From an uncultured Gemmatimonadales bacterium (GTDB lineage: Bacteria > Gemmatimonadota > Gemmatimonadetes > JACCXV01 > JAHWKZ01), in contig CAMYLR010000006.1 of the NCBI GenBank assembly GCA_947259315.1, forward strand, positions 73,687-137,686: a stretch of 64,000 nucleotides of DNA, given 5' to 3'. Shown here piece by piece: positions 36,005 to 47,407 of the stretch. The notes below the pieces were generated by a model, which was given only the letters and a program-made list of their open reading frames with translations, did no database searches and had not been told where the DNA came from. Positions within the stretch are counted from its first letter, which is position 1. Each line of letters begins with the position of its first letter. A program made the position numbers and the translations under genes.

Positions 36005-36450
36005 GAGACTGGCTGCTCGATCTTCTCGACCCGGCGCCCATGCCGACCACCACCGAACGGGGTCTCGAGGAACTTCCAGAGGATCTTCTTGGCATCAGCA
36101 GCGGCCAACAGACGACTCCCCAGGCACAGCACGTTGGCATCGTTGTGCTCGCGAGCCAGCGATGCCATTTGCTCGGTCAGGCAGTTCGCGGCTCGAACAC
36201 CAGGCTGGCGATTGGCGACCATCGTCATCCCGATCCCCGCGCCGCAGACCAGCACGCCACAATCCGCTTTGCCCTCCCGAATGCCGTTCGCCACCCGCGC
36301 GCCATAATCGGGATAATCGACCGAGTCGGTCGAGTCGGTACCTAGATCGACGGGCTCGTATCCGAGATCTACCAAGTGTGCCTCCAGGTCTTCCTTCAGG
36401 GAGTAGCCGGCGTGGTCGGCTGCCAATAGCACTTTGCGGCCGTTGCTCAC
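36001..36450 (-). CDS. rpiB: Ribose-5-phosphate isomerase B
   Basis: 149 residues of the RpiB/LacAB fold, interconverting ribose-5-phosphate and ribulose-5-phosphate. It has [15 protein letters not shown] at the N-terminus, [12 protein letters not shown], the catalytic Cys in [16 protein letters not shown] and [10 protein letters not shown]. It pairs with glyA here, a common arrangement in Firmicutes and Gemmatimonadota. Confidence 0.96.
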   Translation of the reverse strand: MSNGRKVLLAADHAGYSLKEDLEAHLVDLGYEPVDLGTDSTDSVDYPDYGARVANGIREGKADCGVLVCGAGIGMTMVANRQPGVRAANCLTEQMASLAREHNDANVLCLGSRLLAAADAKKILWKFLETPFGGGRHGRRVEKIEQPVS

Positions 36451-36459
36451 GGGCGGACC

Positions 36460-37548
36460 CTAAACCGGCGCCGGTGCGGACATCTCATCGGGCTTCTCGC
36501 TCTCCTCACGCGCCTCGCGAAGTCGCTGACAGGCCAGCCAATCAGCCGCCTTGTAGCTCGGGATCTTCTCCTCTTCAGCGATCTCGAAGATCGAAAGCAG
36601 CGTGTCGTAAATCCCACGCGCCTTCTGCATCGAGGTGTCGTGGTCGTAACCGACGATTTCGCTGTACACGTTGATCAGGCCACCTGCGTTGATGACATAG
36701 TCTGGAGCGTACAGGATGCCGCGAGCGTCCAACGCGTCGCCGTGCCGGTCTTCGGCAAGCTGGTTGTTGGCCGCACCAGCCACGATCCGACAACGCAATC
36801 TGCGTACGGTTCGGTCGTTGATGATCGCCCCCAACGCACAGGGAGCAAAAACTTCACATTCGACATCGTAGATCGCGTCCGGTTCGACCGCTGTAGCACC
36901 AAAATCGTTCACGACCCGCTCTACCTTCGAGGGCTCGATATCAGTGATCGTGATGATAGCACCCTCCGCAGCCAGATCTTGGCACAGATAGTAGCCAACG
37001 TGCCCGGCTCCCTGGACCGCCACGCGTACACCCTTGAGGTCGTCCGACCCGAGCTGCTTCAGACAACTGGCTTTGATCCCGTGATAGCACCCAAACGCCG
37101 TCACCGGGGACGGGTCGCCCGATCCGCGTGGACTGGAATCAATGCCGGTGACGTACTTCGTCTCCTGATACACGAACTCCATGTCATCAACGGATATACC
37201 GACGTCCTCGGCGGTGATGTAACGGCCGCAGAGTGTGTCAACGAATTGTCCGTGTGCGCGTAACAACTCCTCGGTCTTTTCGGTCTTGGGATCGCCGATG
37301 ATGACCGCTTTGCCACCGCCCAATGCGAGGCCCGCCACCGATGCCTTATAGGTCATTCCCTCTGACAATCTGAGTACATCGATCAATGCTTCTTGAGTGT
37401 TCCGGTAGGGCCACATACGAGTGCCCCCGAGCGCCGGTCCAAGTGTCGTATCATGAATAGCGATGATCGACTTGAGCTTCGCTCGTGGATCATGGCAGAA
37501 AATGACCTGCTCGTGACCCTCGTCGTCCATCAGATCGAAGATGTCCAC
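36460..37548 (-). CDS. Leucine dehydrogenase (Glu/Leu/Phe/Val dehydrogenase family)
   Basis: 362 residues, the length of leucine rather than glutamate dehydrogenases. It oxidatively deaminates branched-chain amino acids with NAD+. Landmarks are ALGGTRMWPY, MTYKASVAGLALGGGKAVI (catalytic Lys region), TAEDVGISVDDMEFV, the Rossmann motif VAVQGAGHVGYYL and APCALGAIIN. The start is GTG at 37548 behind AGAGGAG. It is the first step of the catabolic block that follows downstream in coordinates. Valine or phenylalanine as main substrate is possible. Confidence 0.9.
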   Translation of the reverse strand: MDIFDLMDDEGHEQVIFCHDPRAKLKSIIAIHDTTLGPALGGTRMWPYRNTQEALIDVLRLSEGMTYKASVAGLALGGGKAVIIGDPKTEKTEELLRAHGQFVDTLCGRYITAEDVGISVDDMEFVYQETKYVTGIDSSPRGSGDPSPVTAFGCYHGIKASCLKQLGSDDLKGVRVAVQGAGHVGYYLCQDLAAEGAIITITDIEPSKVERVVNDFGATAVEPDAIYDVECEVFAPCALGAIINDRTVRRLRCRIVAGAANNQLAEDRHGDALDARGILYAPDYVINAGGLINVYSEIVGYDHDTSMQKARGIYDTLLSIFEIAEEEKIPSYKAADWLACQRLREAREESEKPDEMSAPAPV

Positions 37549-37596
37549 TAGAACTCCTCTCGCGGTCTAAACCTTGAGCCTGCGAACAACGAAACG

Positions 37597-38745
37597 TTAA
37601 TCGCCGAACAGTTCACTGGCTATCACCAACTGCTGGATCTCGGAGGTTCCTTCGTAGATCTGAGTGACCTTGGCATCGCGGAAGTATCGCTCCACGGGAT
37701 AGTCGCGGGTGTAGCCATATCCGCCATGAACCTGCACAGCATTAACCGCCGCCTTCATCGCGGCTTGGCTCGCCAGCAGCTTTGCCATCGAGACCTCTTT
37801 GCGTGCCGAGCCCCCGAGATCTTGTTTGTCCGCCGCAGCGTAGGTCAGCGCCCTGGCAGCAGCGACTTCTGCGGCCAGTGTAGCGAGCTGGAACCGAAGC
37901 CCCTGGAATTCGGCGATTGGCTGTCCAAACGCGTGTCGTTCACGCGCGTAGTCTATCGACAACGTCAGGCACGCTTCAGCGATCCCAAGTGCCTGGGCCG
38001 CGATCCCCAGACGACCGTGTTCAAGGCTGGCGAGTGCGTACTTTAGGCCGTGCCCCTCTTCGCCCAGCCGATTGGCCACCGGGACCTCCAGATCATCGAA
38101 CACGATTTCGGTCGTGTTCGATGACTTGAGACCCATCTTCTTTTCCTCCTTCCCGACGCTAAAACCATCCCATGTTGGCTCGATCACGAACGCGGATATC
38201 CCGCGCGCACCATCATCGCTTGTTCGCGCCATCGCGACGATGACGTCAGCCGTGCCACCGTTGGTGACCCATGCCTTGGCGCCGTTGAGCACGTAGCGAT
38301 CGCCATCCAATTGCGCGCGGCACATCATCGCCGCGGGGTCCGAGCCAGCATCGGCCTCGGACAAGGCGAATGCAGCCAACATCTTCCCCGCTGTCATGGA
38401 GCGTAGGTATCGCTCCTTGAGCTCATCCGTTCCGTACGTCAGCAACATCTGGCTCGGGAGGGAGTTGTGAACGCTCATCGAGACCGCCAGCGATGGGTCG
38501 ACTTTGGCGATCTCCTCGAGTGCCAGGAGGTAGGTCACGGTGTCGAGCCCGCTTCCTCCCCACTCCTCCGGCATGAGCATGCCCAGGAAGCCGAGCTCGC
38601 CGAGGGCATCAACGGCGGCGCGTGGAAAGTGGCCCCTCCGGTCCCACTCCGCGACGTGAGGAGCCAGCTCCTGTTCCGCAAAGTCCCTCGCGGTGCGAAC
38701 GACCTCCTGTTGGATGTCGTTGAGTCGGCGGAGTTGGGTTACCAC
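37597..38745 (-). CDS. Acyl-CoA dehydrogenase (short-chain/branched type)
   Basis: 382-residue FAD enzyme that introduces the alpha-beta double bond into acyl-CoA. It has [16 protein letters not shown] (FAD and substrate contacts), [54 protein letters not shown] and the catalytic Glu region [14 protein letters not shown]. The start GTG at 38745 follows a GAGGG site. It resembles the second acyl-CoA dehydrogenase at 42984-44180 but is not identical, so they may differ in chain preference. Confidence 0.93.
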   Translation of the reverse strand: MVTQLRRLNDIQQEVVRTARDFAEQELAPHVAEWDRRGHFPRAAVDALGELGFLGMLMPEEWGGSGLDTVTYLLALEEIAKVDPSLAVSMSVHNSLPSQMLLTYGTDELKERYLRSMTAGKMLAAFALSEADAGSDPAAMMCRAQLDGDRYVLNGAKAWVTNGGTADVIVAMARTSDDGARGISAFVIEPTWDGFSVGKEEKKMGLKSSNTTEIVFDDLEVPVANRLGEEGHGLKYALASLEHGRLGIAAQALGIAEACLTLSIDYARERHAFGQPIAEFQGLRFQLATLAAEVAAARALTYAAADKQDLGGSARKEVSMAKLLASQAAMKAAVNAVQVHGGYGYTRDYPVERYFRDAKVTQIYEGTSEIQQLVIASELFGD

Positions 38746-38761
38746 AGCGGACCGCCCTCAG

Positions 38762-38884
38762 GGATCGCGGAGCTCCCTCTCAGCGAGCCGTTTGCGCGGG
38801 AGCGAGTCGAGACCCCACAGGAGCGCTGCTCCGAGGAGGCTCGACGAAGTGAAGCGCCGGCGAGCAGAGAGGAGACTCCGCGAT
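38762..38884. repeat. Long imperfect inverted repeat in a 160-base intergenic gap
   Basis: The gap between the acyl-CoA dehydrogenase start (38745) and the 3-hydroxyacyl-CoA dehydrogenase stop (38906) has two 19-base arms. The arm starting 38762 (GATCGCGGAGCTCCCTCTC) pairs with the arm ending 38884 (reverse complement CATCGCGGAGTCTCCTCTC) at 15 of 19 positions. Inside are GTCGAG/CTCGAC and the hairpin GGAGC-GCT-GCTCC. No gene is evident in the gap. It may be a structured processing or attenuation element. Confidence 0.5.
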
Positions 38885-38905
38885 GAACAACTGGGTGCGC
38901 AGTGT

Positions 38906-39763
38906 TCACTCAGTACCCCCGTACTCGAAGAAACCACGGCCGGTTTTCCGGCCCAACTGGCCAGCGGCAACCATCCGTTTCAGCAGTGGACAAGCGCGGT
39001 ACTTGGGATCCCCGAGACCGTCGTGCAACACATCGAGGATAGCCAGGCACACGTCAAGGCCGATGAAGTCAGCCAGCGTGAGCGGCCCCATCGGGTGCCC
39101 CATGCCCAGTTTCATCACCGTGTCGATCGCCTCCGGCTCGGCGACTCCCTCCATCACGCAGAAGATCGCCTCGTTGATCATCGGCATTAGGACCCGGTTG
39201 GAGACAAAGCCGGGGTAATCCTCGACGGTCACCGGGATCTTCCCCAGCGACTGAGCCAACGCGGTAACTGTGTCGTGAGTTGCGGCGGACGTCTCAAGAC
39301 CGCGGATGATCTCGACCAGCTTCATGACCGGTACCGGATTCATGAAGTGCATGCCGATGACCTGATCGGGTCGCGATGTGGCGGCCGCGAGTTGGGTAAT
39401 CGAGATCGAAGACGTGTTGCTGGCCAGGATGGCGTCGGGCTTTACGATCGCGTCGAGCGTCCGGAAGACATCGGTCTTGATCTCCTCGTCCTCGATGATC
39501 GCCTCAACGACGAGATCTACGCCGTGAACCGAATCGAGATCGGTGCTGGACACGATCCGATCGAGGGCCGCGCTTTTGTCTTCCTCGGTCGCTTTCTCCT
39601 TCTTGATCTGGCGGTCAAAGTTGCGTCCGATCGTCTCGAGACCGTGACCCAGCGCAACCGGGTCGCTGTCGACCAACACCACGCCGTGACCGTGCTGGGC
39701 GAACACGTGGCCGATGCCGTTGCCCATCGTACCGGCTCCGATGACGGCGACGTTTTGGATCAT
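38906..39763 (-). CDS. 3-hydroxybutyryl-CoA/3-hydroxyacyl-CoA dehydrogenase
   Basis: 285 residues from the ATG at 39763, which shares its A with the thiolase stop (TGATG); the open frame upstream to 39949 lies inside the thiolase gene. It is an NAD-dependent enzyme oxidising or forming 3-hydroxyacyl-CoA. It has the Rossmann motif [39 protein letters not shown], the catalytic [15 protein letters not shown], and [19 protein letters not shown]. The C-terminal dimerisation domain is complete. It works with the thiolase and acyl-CoA dehydrogenases around it. Confidence 0.95.
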   Translation of the reverse strand: MIQNVAVIGAGTMGNGIGHVFAQHGHGVVLVDSDPVALGHGLETIGRNFDRQIKKEKATEEDKSAALDRIVSSTDLDSVHGVDLVVEAIIEDEEIKTDVFRTLDAIVKPDAILASNTSSISITQLAAATSRPDQVIGMHFMNPVPVMKLVEIIRGLETSAATHDTVTALAQSLGKIPVTVEDYPGFVSNRVLMPMINEAIFCVMEGVAEPEAIDTVMKLGMGHPMGPLTLADFIGLDVCLAILDVLHDGLGDPKYRACPLLKRMVAAGQLGRKTGRGFFEYGGTE

Positions 39764-40953
39764 CACAACCGCTCGACCTCCATGGCAACGGCATTTCCAC
39801 CACCAAGGCAAAGTGTTGCCAAACCTCGTGTTAGACCCTTTTCCTTCAACGCATAGATGAGCGTTGTCAGGACGCGTGCACCGCTCGCCCCGATCGGGTG
39901 ACCGAGCGCAACGGCACCACCGTGAACGTTGACTCGCTCCCAGTCCCAACCGAGCTCGTGACCATCCGCCAGCGCCTGCACGGCGAAGGCTTCGTTCGCC
40001 TCGATCAACTCGTAGTCGTCAATCGAGCGACCGGTCTTCTCCATGAGTTTTCTCACCGCAAAGATCGGTGCGTAAAAAAGCAACTCGGGTTCGGTACCGG
40101 CAGCAGTATAGTCGACGATGCGCGCAAGCGGTTCGAGGCCGTCGACGTTCGCCTTGTCCTCGCTCACAACAACTAGTGCGCTGGCACCATCGTTCAATCC
40201 CGGTGCGTTACCAGCGGTCACCGTTCCGTCGCGAGCGAACGCCGGTTTTAACCGCCCCAACACCTCGATGCTGGTGTCCTTACGCGGGCACTCGTCGGTG
40301 TCGACCGTCACGGTGGCCTTCCGGCTCTCGATGTCCACGCCCACGATCTCCGCTTCGAACTTGCCACCCTCGATCGCCGCAATCGCCTTCTGATGACTCT
40401 CGAACGCGAACGTGTCCTGTTGTTCCCGGGTGATGCTTGACTTCTCTGCGGTCAGTTCGGCGTGTTTCCCCATGTGCACCCCCGCGAACGAGCACCACAG
40501 CCCATCGCTGATCATCGCATCGATCAGCTTCTGGTCGCCGAACTTCATTCCTTGTCGCGCGCCCTGGACCAAGAAAGGCGCGTTCGACATCGATTCTTGA
40601 CCACCGGCCACGATGCAGTGTTGGTCTCCGGCACGAATTGACTGGGCGGCCAACATGACCGCCTTCAATCCGGAGCCACAGACCTTGTTGATCGTCATCG
40701 CCGGCACCGTGTCGGGCACACCCCCGTGGTGCGCGGCCTGACGCGCCGGTGCCTGCCCGCTACCGGCCTGAACGACTTGGCCCATGATCACTTCGTCGAT
40801 CGTTTCGGGGTCGACGCCTGCCCGCCCGACCGCCTCCCGTACTACAACCGCACCCAGATCGGGTGCGGCCCTGGGCGACAAAGCACCCAAGAACTTCCCA
40901 ATCGGCGTTCGGCACGCGCTCGCGACAAAAGCTGTTTGACCGTCTTCACACAT
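39763..40953 (-). CDS. Acetyl-CoA C-acetyltransferase (thiolase)
   Basis: 396-residue thiolase, cleaving acetoacetyl-CoA (or condensing two acetyl-CoA). The active-site nucleophile is in [16 protein letters not shown] (Cys about 91), the His in [16 protein letters not shown], and the second Cys in [16 protein letters not shown]. The ATG at 40953 is 1 base from the flavoprotein stop at 40955. Order thiolase-hydroxyacyl-CoA dehydrogenase-acyl-CoA dehydrogenase is typical of beta-oxidation or butyrate-type clusters. Confidence 0.95.
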   Translation of the reverse strand: MCEDGQTAFVASACRTPIGKFLGALSPRAAPDLGAVVVREAVGRAGVDPETIDEVIMGQVVQAGSGQAPARQAAHHGGVPDTVPAMTINKVCGSGLKAVMLAAQSIRAGDQHCIVAGGQESMSNAPFLVQGARQGMKFGDQKLIDAMISDGLWCSFAGVHMGKHAELTAEKSSITREQQDTFAFESHQKAIAAIEGGKFEAEIVGVDIESRKATVTVDTDECPRKDTSIEVLGRLKPAFARDGTVTAGNAPGLNDGASALVVVSEDKANVDGLEPLARIVDYTAAGTEPELLFYAPIFAVRKLMEKTGRSIDDYELIEANEAFAVQALADGHELGWDWERVNVHGGAVALGHPIGASGARVLTTLIYALKEKGLTRGLATLCLGGGNAVAMEVERL

Positions 40954-40954
40954 A

Positions 40955-42118
40955 TCATGCCCCTTTCAGCGATTTTCGCATCGGGACGATTCGGCGCCAC
41001 CCCGCACGCAGTATCTCGCGCTGCAACCGGCGACGAAGCGTCAGGTATGATTGGTTTCCCATGACCAAATCGGCGAGAACGGTACGAATACCGTTACTCT
41101 GCGCTCCGAATCGAATCACACGCTCTACAAAACCGGGCTGATAGAAGCGGTGCACGAGCTGGCTCGCTTTTTCGAGCTCGGGCCCAAACTCGGCCCGCCA
41201 CACACGATCGTACTCCCCTGGCGCACCAGCGTTTATAGCGCGGGTCAAAGCCCTGGCAGAGCGGAGAGCGTAGAAGATTCCCTCGCCCGTAATCGCATCC
41301 ACGAACCCACCGGCGTCACCGACCAGTGCCCAGTTGTCTCCCCCGCGCGCGACCTTCCAACATTTCGAGTCCATGATCGTCGGTATGAACGCGCCGTATC
41401 CCTTCCCAGATGTCGGGTCGAGATCCGGGAAGTGCTTCTGCAACAGCTCCAACAAGCACTCCCGCGTCTCGCGCCCCTTAACTGCAGCTCCCTCTCCACC
41501 CCACAGACACAACCCAACCGACAAGTGATCTTGACGCGGAAAGAACCACAGATAGCCGCGCGAGTCCCCAAAGAACTTTGTTTCGATGCGGTCCAACTGC
41601 GCTGGGATCAGAAAACCGCTGGCGATCGAGGTTTGAAAACCCGGGAAATCGGGAACCAGCGCATCGCGGGTGAGGCTCACCGCACCATCAGCCCCGACAA
41701 GGAAATCGAACCGATGCTCCTCGTCCTGAGCGATCAATCGCCACTCGTCACCCATCGGCTCGATCGCCTGCACTTTTCGGTGCATGCGCAACGCTCCCGC
41801 GCTCTCGGCGCGCACGCGAATCGCCTCGTCAAACGTCTTTCTCTCGAAGATCAGCGTGTCGCGGGGGCACGTGAACTCGATCTCCCGGTCGGTCGGCGAC
41901 AGGAACCGAAACTCGTGTACCCGGCGGGCGAGAGGCGCCATCTCCTCGATCCACGGGAACTCGGTCTGAGCTTTCACCGTGATCCCGCCGCCGCACGGCT
42001 TCTCCCATGGTGCGCGATGATCAAAGAACGTCACCTGATGTCCTTGTGCGGCCGCCTGCCAGGCGGCATACGCGCCAGCCGGACCGGCGCCGACGATACC
42101 GATCCTCAGGCGCTCCAT
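40955..42118 (-). CDS. Geranylgeranyl-reductase-like FAD-dependent oxidoreductase
   Basis: 387-residue flavoprotein. The FAD dinucleotide fold is at the N-terminus (IGIVGAGPAGAYAAWQAA), then PCGGGITVKA, a hallmark of the GGR/FixC family, and WALVGDAGGFVDAITGEGI for the FAD ribityl contact. Members reduce isoprenoid double bonds or hand electrons to quinones. Here, beside acyl-CoA dehydrogenases, it may modify lipids or quinones, which is inference. It overlaps the MBL gene by 13 bases. Confidence 0.85.
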   Translation of the reverse strand: MERLRIGIVGAGPAGAYAAWQAAAQGHQVTFFDHRAPWEKPCGGGITVKAQTEFPWIEEMAPLARRVHEFRFLSPTDREIEFTCPRDTLIFERKTFDEAIRVRAESAGALRMHRKVQAIEPMGDEWRLIAQDEEHRFDFLVGADGAVSLTRDALVPDFPGFQTSIASGFLIPAQLDRIETKFFGDSRGYLWFFPRQDHLSVGLCLWGGEGAAVKGRETRECLLELLQKHFPDLDPTSGKGYGAFIPTIMDSKCWKVARGGDNWALVGDAGGFVDAITGEGIFYALRSARALTRAINAGAPGEYDRVWRAEFGPELEKASQLVHRFYQPGFVERVIRFGAQSNGIRTVLADLVMGNQSYLTLRRRLQREILRAGWRRIVPMRKSLKGA

Positions 42119-42987
42119 GGATCACGTTCTGGGTCGCGCTCAAACCGGCCACGCTCGTCCCGACGCAAGTACGCCAATGGGTAATCCGCGTCGTGCACAA
42201 AAGCGCATAGCCAACCGTCATCGCACGCTTGAGGGAGAACGCGCTGTTTGGTTTCGAGCGTTGTGACCGGATAGAGGTCGTAGGCCATGATGTACGGATT
42301 CGGCAGGTGGTGGGTCGTCGGGACGAGATCACCAAGGAACACGAGCTTGCGCCCGTCCCCGTCGTCGATCGCGATCGAGCAGTGATGCGCCGTATGGCCC
42401 GGTGTCTCGATCACCGTCACGGCTCCGACCGCGGTCCGGTCCGCGACCCACTCGACCACACCCCGTTCCTTGAGCGGTGCGTAGTTACGCTCGATGTAAG
42501 ACGCCGCGTTGCGCTCATTGGTTTTCAGTGCTGCTTTGAACTCGCCGGGATGGATGTAGTAGACGGCCTTGGGAAACGTCGGTACCGCCGTTTCGCCATC
42601 CTCTGCCCAGGTGGTCGCTCCACCGGCGTGATCGAAGTGCAGATGAGTGAGGAAAACGCGATCGATCGTCTCTGGCGGGGCGCCGGCAGCTCCAAGCCGA
42701 GCCACCAAGCCACCATCACGCTCAAGGCCATAGATCGACTGGAACTTGGCGTCGTCCTTGCCGCCCGAGCCAGTTTCTACCACCGTCCGGCCGTCCGGTC
42801 CATCGATCAGCAGGCTGTTCATCCCGAGCCGGATTCGATTGCGGTCATCGGCCGGGAGTCGCCGCTCCCAAAGAACCCTGGGAACGACACCGAACATCGC
42901 GCCACCGTCCAGTCGCTGGAGGCCATCCGAGAGCACCGTAACGGTATTGTCTCCCCAGCGAATCGGTGGCCACGAGAAGCGGGTCAT
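42106..42987 (-). CDS. MBL-fold metallo-hydrolase
   Basis: 293 residues with the metallo-beta-lactamase signature HLHFDHAGG (HxHxDH) about residue 113, a second His in [10 protein letters not shown] and an Asp in LVFLGDLVP. The C-terminal [16 protein letters not shown] helix is typical of the lactonase-like branch. The substrate could be a thioester or lactone. Within an acyl-CoA catabolic operon a thioesterase-like role is plausible but not shown. It overlaps the next acyl-CoA dehydrogenase by 4 bases. Confidence 0.9.
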   Translation of the reverse strand: MTRFSWPPIRWGDNTVTVLSDGLQRLDGGAMFGVVPRVLWERRLPADDRNRIRLGMNSLLIDGPDGRTVVETGSGGKDDAKFQSIYGLERDGGLVARLGAAGAPPETIDRVFLTHLHFDHAGGATTWAEDGETAVPTFPKAVYYIHPGEFKAALKTNERNAASYIERNYAPLKERGVVEWVADRTAVGAVTVIETPGHTAHHCSIAIDDGDGRKLVFLGDLVPTTHHLPNPYIMAYDLYPVTTLETKQRVLPQACDDGWLCAFVHDADYPLAYLRRDERGRFERDPERDPWSA

Positions 42988-44180
42988 GCGTGCCGCGATT
43001 TGCCGAGAATGTCACGCGCGATGACCACGCGCTGGATTTCACTGGTTCCTTCGCCGATCTCCGTGATCTTGGCGTCGCGCATCATCCGCTCCACCGGATA
43101 GTCTCGCGTGTAGCCGTTGCCGCCGTGGATCTGTACCGCTTCGATGGTGCTTCGCATGGCGAGCTCAGAGCAAAAGAGCTTGGCCTGCGCGGCAGCCAAC
43201 CGATACGGTCTTCCGGCATCTTTCAGGCGCGCCGAGTGATACGTCAGGTGGCGACCGGCCTCGATCCCAGTAGCCATGTCGGCCAACTTGAACTGCGTTG
43301 CCTGAAAGTCCGCGATCAGTTGCCCGAACTGGCGCCGCTCTAGCGCGTAGTTGCAGGCCGCTTCGTATGCGCCGCCAGCGATCCCGAGCGCATGCGCCGC
43401 GATTCCGATCCGGCCGCCGTTCAGCGTATGGAGGCACTGGTGAAATCCGCGTCCCTCGTCACCCAACAAGTTCTCGTGTGGCACGCGAACGTTCTCGAAG
43501 ATCAGTTCCCGGGTGTCGCTGGCACGCCAGCCGAGCTTGTCCTCCTTTTTCCCCGTCGAGACGCCATCCGTACCGGCGTCGACGATAAACGTCGAAACCC
43601 CACGGTGACCCGCTTCCCGGTCGGTCACCGCAGCGACGACGATCGTGCCCGCCACACCGGCGTTGGTGATAAAGACCTTGGTGCCGTTCAAGACCCAATG
43701 GTCTCCTTCGCGAGTGGCGGTGGTCGCCATACTGGCCGCGTCCGAGCCGGACGTCGCCTCGGTCAAGCCAAAGGCGCCCAAAGACTCGCCCCGCGCCATC
43801 GGGGTTAGATACTTCTCCTTCTGCTCTGTGTTGCCGAAATCGTTGATCGGTGAAGCGGCTAGCGATGTGTGAGCGCCAACGGTGATCGAGTGAGACGCGT
43901 CGACTTTGGCCAACTCTTCGATCACCAGGACCATCGTCAAGGTGTCAGCCCCTGCGCCCCCAAATACTTCCGGAAATGGGACTCCGAACAGCCCCAGGCC
44001 TGCCATCTCGCGGACCGTGTCCCATGGAAACTCGCCCGATTCGTCGTGCTCGGCGGCGATCGGGGCGATACGGTCGCAGGCAAACTCGCGCACGGTGTCG
44101 ACGAGGAGCTTTTGTTCGGAGGTCAGATCCAGTGTCACAGACGGGCGGCGGTCGAACGCGAGACCGTCACGCGGCTGCAA
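42984..44180 (-). CDS. Acyl-CoA dehydrogenase (second copy)
   Basis: 398-residue FAD enzyme of the ACAD family: [70 protein letters not shown] and [15 protein letters not shown]. The mature N-terminus probably begins near [14 protein letters not shown], so the first ~16 residues may not be real, but the start at 44180 is the only one that fits the upstream gap. Isobutyryl-, isovaleryl- or butyryl-CoA are all possible substrates given the methylmalonyl-CoA genes next door. Confidence 0.92.
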   Translation of the reverse strand: MQPRDGLAFDRRPSVTLDLTSEQKLLVDTVREFACDRIAPIAAEHDESGEFPWDTVREMAGLGLFGVPFPEVFGGAGADTLTMVLVIEELAKVDASHSITVGAHTSLAASPINDFGNTEQKEKYLTPMARGESLGAFGLTEATSGSDAASMATTATREGDHWVLNGTKVFITNAGVAGTIVVAAVTDREAGHRGVSTFIVDAGTDGVSTGKKEDKLGWRASDTRELIFENVRVPHENLLGDEGRGFHQCLHTLNGGRIGIAAHALGIAGGAYEAACNYALERRQFGQLIADFQATQFKLADMATGIEAGRHLTYHSARLKDAGRPYRLAAAQAKLFCSELAMRSTIEAVQIHGGNGYTRDYPVERMMRDAKITEIGEGTSEIQRVVIARDILGKSRHA

Positions 44181-44181
44181 T

Positions 44182-44607
44182 TCATGACGTGGTCCCTACC
44201 TTCGCACCTCGATCGTTGACCCAGTTCTCGATGTACTCGACGATCTCACCGGTCGCGGTCCCGGGCCCAAACAGCTGGCCTACGCCCATCTCCGCAAGGG
44301 CTTGCATATCGTCCTTTGAGATGATCCCGCCACCGGTCAGCAGGACGTCGTTCATCTCCGCTTCTTGCATCAGCTCCAGCACTCGTGGGAGTAGCGTCAT
44401 GTGGGCGCCCGACAGGATCGATAGCGCGATCACATCCACGTCTTCCTGTAAGGCGGTCTCGACGATCCCCTCGGGTGTCTGGTGCAAACCGGTGTACACG
44501 ACTTCCATGCCCGCGTCGCGAAGCGCGGCGGCAACCACCTTGGCTCCGCGGTCGTGTCCATCCAGACCGGGCTTCCCCACCAACACTCGGATCTTCTGTT
44601 CTGTCAT
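44182..44607 (-). CDS. Methylmalonyl-CoA mutase, cobalamin-binding subunit
   Basis: 141 residues, a free-standing B12-binding domain. It has the DxHxxG motif in [18 protein letters not shown] (His ligates cobalt), then [18 protein letters not shown] and [16 protein letters not shown]. It pairs with the separate catalytic subunit starting upstream at 46359, so the mutase is a split, two-gene form. It catalyses methylmalonyl-CoA to succinyl-CoA. Confidence 0.95.
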   Translation of the reverse strand: MTEQKIRVLVGKPGLDGHDRGAKVVAAALRDAGMEVVYTGLHQTPEGIVETALQEDVDVIALSILSGAHMTLLPRVLELMQEAEMNDVLLTGGGIISKDDMQALAEMGVGQLFGPGTATGEIVEYIENWVNDRGAKVGTTS

Positions 44608-44640
44608 CGTCCGTTCAACCTCGTTCCGTAGCCGCCGTCC

Positions 44641-46359
44641 TCAGAAAATCGACGGTTCTCGCCAGGTGCCGTATTCATCACGCATGAGCTCGACGATCTC
44701 GCCTACCGTTGCATATGAACGCACTGCGTCGAGCACGGGCTGCATCAAGTTCTGCTCTTCCTGAATGGCCTGACGGAGCCTAACCATGGCCGTCTGGTAC
44801 TTCGCGTCGTCGCGCTTGGCTCGCAGCTCCCGCACTCGGTCGCACTGCTCACGTTCGTACCGCGGGTCGATCCTGAGAATCGGGATCTCCAAACGCTCGT
44901 CTTGCTCGATGAACTCGTTGACGCCGACAATGACTCGGCGTCGGGCGTCGATCTCTTCCTGATACCGGCTTGCCGCCGAGGCCAACTCGCGCTGGAAGAA
45001 ACCCTCCTCGATCCCGGCCACGACACCGCCAAGACCCTCTATCTGGCGGAAGTAGGCTTCTGCTTCCGCTTCCATCCGATCGGTCAACGCTTCAACGTAA
45101 TACGAGCCACCCAACGGATCGATCACGTTCGCCACCCCTGACTCATAGGCGATCACCTGCTGCGTCCGCAACGCGATCTTGACCGCTTTCTCGGTTGGCA
45201 GCGCATACGTCTCATCCATCGAATTGGTATGCAGACTCTGTGTCCCACCCATCACACCCGCCAATGCCTGAATCGCTGTCCGCACGATGTTGTTCTCGGG
45301 CTGCTGTTCGGTGAGCGAGCATCCGGCGGTCTGGGTGTGGAATCGCATCAGCAACGAACGGGGTTCCTTGGCCCCGTACCGTTCCTTCATGTGACGCGCC
45401 CAGATCCGCCGCGCGGCACGATACTTGGCGACCTCTTCGAAGAAGTCGTTGTGAGCATTCCAGAAGAAAGACAATCGGGGAGCGAAGCGATCAACGTCGA
45501 GCCCGGCTCTTATTCCCTCTTCGACGTACGTGAACCCATCCGCCAACGTGAACGCGAGTTCCTGTACCGCAGTCGAGCCGGCCTCTCGAATGTGGTAACC
45601 CGAGATCGAAATGGGATGCCACTTCGGCGCGTTGTCCGCACACCAGGCCATCATGTCGACGATGATCTTGAGGTGCGGCTCGGGCGGGAAGAGCCACTCC
45701 TTCTGTGCGATGTACTCCTTGAGGATGTCGGTTTGAAGCGTCCCACGCAGCTTGTCGGGTGAAACACCCTGTTCCTCGGCCACCGCCACGTAGAGCGCCA
45801 GGAAGATGATCGCCGGGCCGTTGATCGTCATCGAGGTCGACACCTGATCGAGCGGGATGCCGCGAAACAAGGTCTCCATATCAGCCAAACTGTCGATCGC
45901 GACACCACACACTCCGACCTCGCCCTCCGACATTGGGTGGTCGGAGTCGTATCCCATCAGCGTCGGCAGGTCAAAAGCGACCGACAGACCGGTCTGGCCG
46001 TGGTCGAGCAGGAAGTGGTAGCGCTCATTGGTTTCTTCGGCGGTGGCAAACCCCGCAAACTGACGCATCGTCCAGAGCCGAGTTCGGTACATGGAGTCGT
46101 AGACGCCACGCGTGTAGGGGTACTCGCCGGGCACGCCTATGTCGTCGACCGGATCGTTGTCAGCCAGATCGACCGGCGTGTAGATCGGCGCTACCTCCAT
46201 GGAGGACGTGCTCGTGAAGTCGATGTCGCGCTTAGACTGCCGATCCCATCGGTCACGCCACGCCGCCACGCGTGCTGCCATGCGCTCCTCGCGCGTGGAT
46301 GCTTCCTGAACGATCGGCCGGCCATCGTCACGGCGATCCTTGCGCACGGTTGGCGTCAT
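44641..46359 (-). CDS. Methylmalonyl-CoA mutase, catalytic subunit
   Basis: 572-residue TIM-barrel catalytic subunit without the B12 domain, which is encoded separately 33 bases downstream. Landmarks are [72 protein letters not shown] and [19 protein letters not shown]. Isobutyryl-CoA or ethylmalonyl-CoA mutase variants exist; the strict methylmalonyl call rests on the overall match. It overlaps meaB by 4 bases. Confidence 0.94.
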   Translation of the reverse strand: MTPTVRKDRRDDGRPIVQEASTREERMAARVAAWRDRWDRQSKRDIDFTSTSSMEVAPIYTPVDLADNDPVDDIGVPGEYPYTRGVYDSMYRTRLWTMRQFAGFATAEETNERYHFLLDHGQTGLSVAFDLPTLMGYDSDHPMSEGEVGVCGVAIDSLADMETLFRGIPLDQVSTSMTINGPAIIFLALYVAVAEEQGVSPDKLRGTLQTDILKEYIAQKEWLFPPEPHLKIIVDMMAWCADNAPKWHPISISGYHIREAGSTAVQELAFTLADGFTYVEEGIRAGLDVDRFAPRLSFFWNAHNDFFEEVAKYRAARRIWARHMKERYGAKEPRSLLMRFHTQTAGCSLTEQQPENNIVRTAIQALAGVMGGTQSLHTNSMDETYALPTEKAVKIALRTQQVIAYESGVANVIDPLGGSYYVEALTDRMEAEAEAYFRQIEGLGGVVAGIEEGFFQRELASAASRYQEEIDARRRVIVGVNEFIEQDERLEIPILRIDPRYEREQCDRVRELRAKRDDAKYQTAMVRLRQAIQEEQNLMQPVLDAVRSYATVGEIVELMRDEYGTWREPSIF

Positions 46360-47375
46360 GCTCCCTCCCTCTGCTCTTTCCCTGGAAGAACTAACCCCGA
46401 GTCAAACCCGATGGCAGCTACGATCTCGTCAGCCACCGAGTACGGCGTCGCGTCGCCGTCGCGGATCCGATCGAGGGCACGTTCTAGCATCTTCTCTCCC
46501 CCAGACTCCTGCCACACGTGGGCATCAACCCGGCGCGCGACCAAATCGCGAACCCGCTCTGCGGATCGTGCACGTTGCTTGGCGATCAGCACCCCGCTCT
46601 TATGGCAGTGAGTTCGGTGCGCATCGATCGCTGCCGCGAGTTCCTCGATGCCCTCCCCTTCGACGGCCACTGTGCGTACGATCGGAGGATTCCACTCCCG
46701 ATCCGCGCGCGGCTTGAGGCCCAAGGTCGCGGTCAGTGCTCGCTCCAGGTTCTCTGCTCCCGGGCGATCGGCCTTGTTTACGACGAACACATCGGCGATT
46801 TCCATCAATCCAGCCTTCATCGTCTGAACCGCGTCGCCAGATTCGGGCACCAGCACAACCACCGTCGTATCGGCCGCGCTCACGATGTCGCGCTCGGTCT
46901 GGCCGACTCCGACCGTCTCGTGAACCACTACGTCGAACCCGAACGCTTCCAACAGGTCAGCCGCTTCGAGCGATGTCGTTGCCAGACCACCGAGTCGCCC
47001 GCGGGAAGCCATCGACCGGATAAACACTCCATCATCCAGCGTGAGATCCTGCATCCGGATTCTATCGCCGAGCAGCGCTCCGCCAGTGAAAGGGCTGCTA
47101 GGATCGACGGCGAGGACAGCGACCTTCTGATCGCGACGCCGACACAGCAGCACAAACTTCTCGGTCAGCGTGCTCTTTCCCGCGCCCGGAGGGCCTGTGA
47201 CGCCAACACGAAACGCGCGCCCCAGGCCGGCGTGGGTCGCGTGCAAAAGCTGCTCGAACCCGGGCTGCTGGTCTTCGATCCAAGTCAGCGCGCGGGCGAG
47301 CGCGCGGCGGTCGCCACGAACGAATCGTTCGAGCAGCCCCGCCACCTCGGGGGTCCGGGATGCCGAGGCGATCAC
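46356..47375 (-). CDS. meaB: Methylmalonyl-CoA mutase-associated GTPase MeaB
   Basis: 339-residue G3E GTPase that loads and protects B12 in methylmalonyl-CoA mutase. The P-loop is [17 protein letters not shown], Walker B is [20 protein letters not shown], and the family motifs [10 protein letters not shown] and [10 protein letters not shown] are present. The adjacent mutase genes confirm the role. The start is assigned at 47375. Confidence 0.95.
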   Translation of the reverse strand: MIASASRTPEVAGLLERFVRGDRRALARALTWIEDQQPGFEQLLHATHAGLGRAFRVGVTGPPGAGKSTLTEKFVLLCRRRDQKVAVLAVDPSSPFTGGALLGDRIRMQDLTLDDGVFIRSMASRGRLGGLATTSLEAADLLEAFGFDVVVHETVGVGQTERDIVSAADTTVVVLVPESGDAVQTMKAGLMEIADVFVVNKADRPGAENLERALTATLGLKPRADREWNPPIVRTVAVEGEGIEELAAAIDAHRTHCHKSGVLIAKQRARSAERVRDLVARRVDAHVWQESGGEKMLERALDRIRDGDATPYSVADEIVAAIGFDSGLVLPGKEQREGA

Positions 47376-47407
47376 AACAAAAAGTTACGCCGGATCTACA
47401 AGTAACG

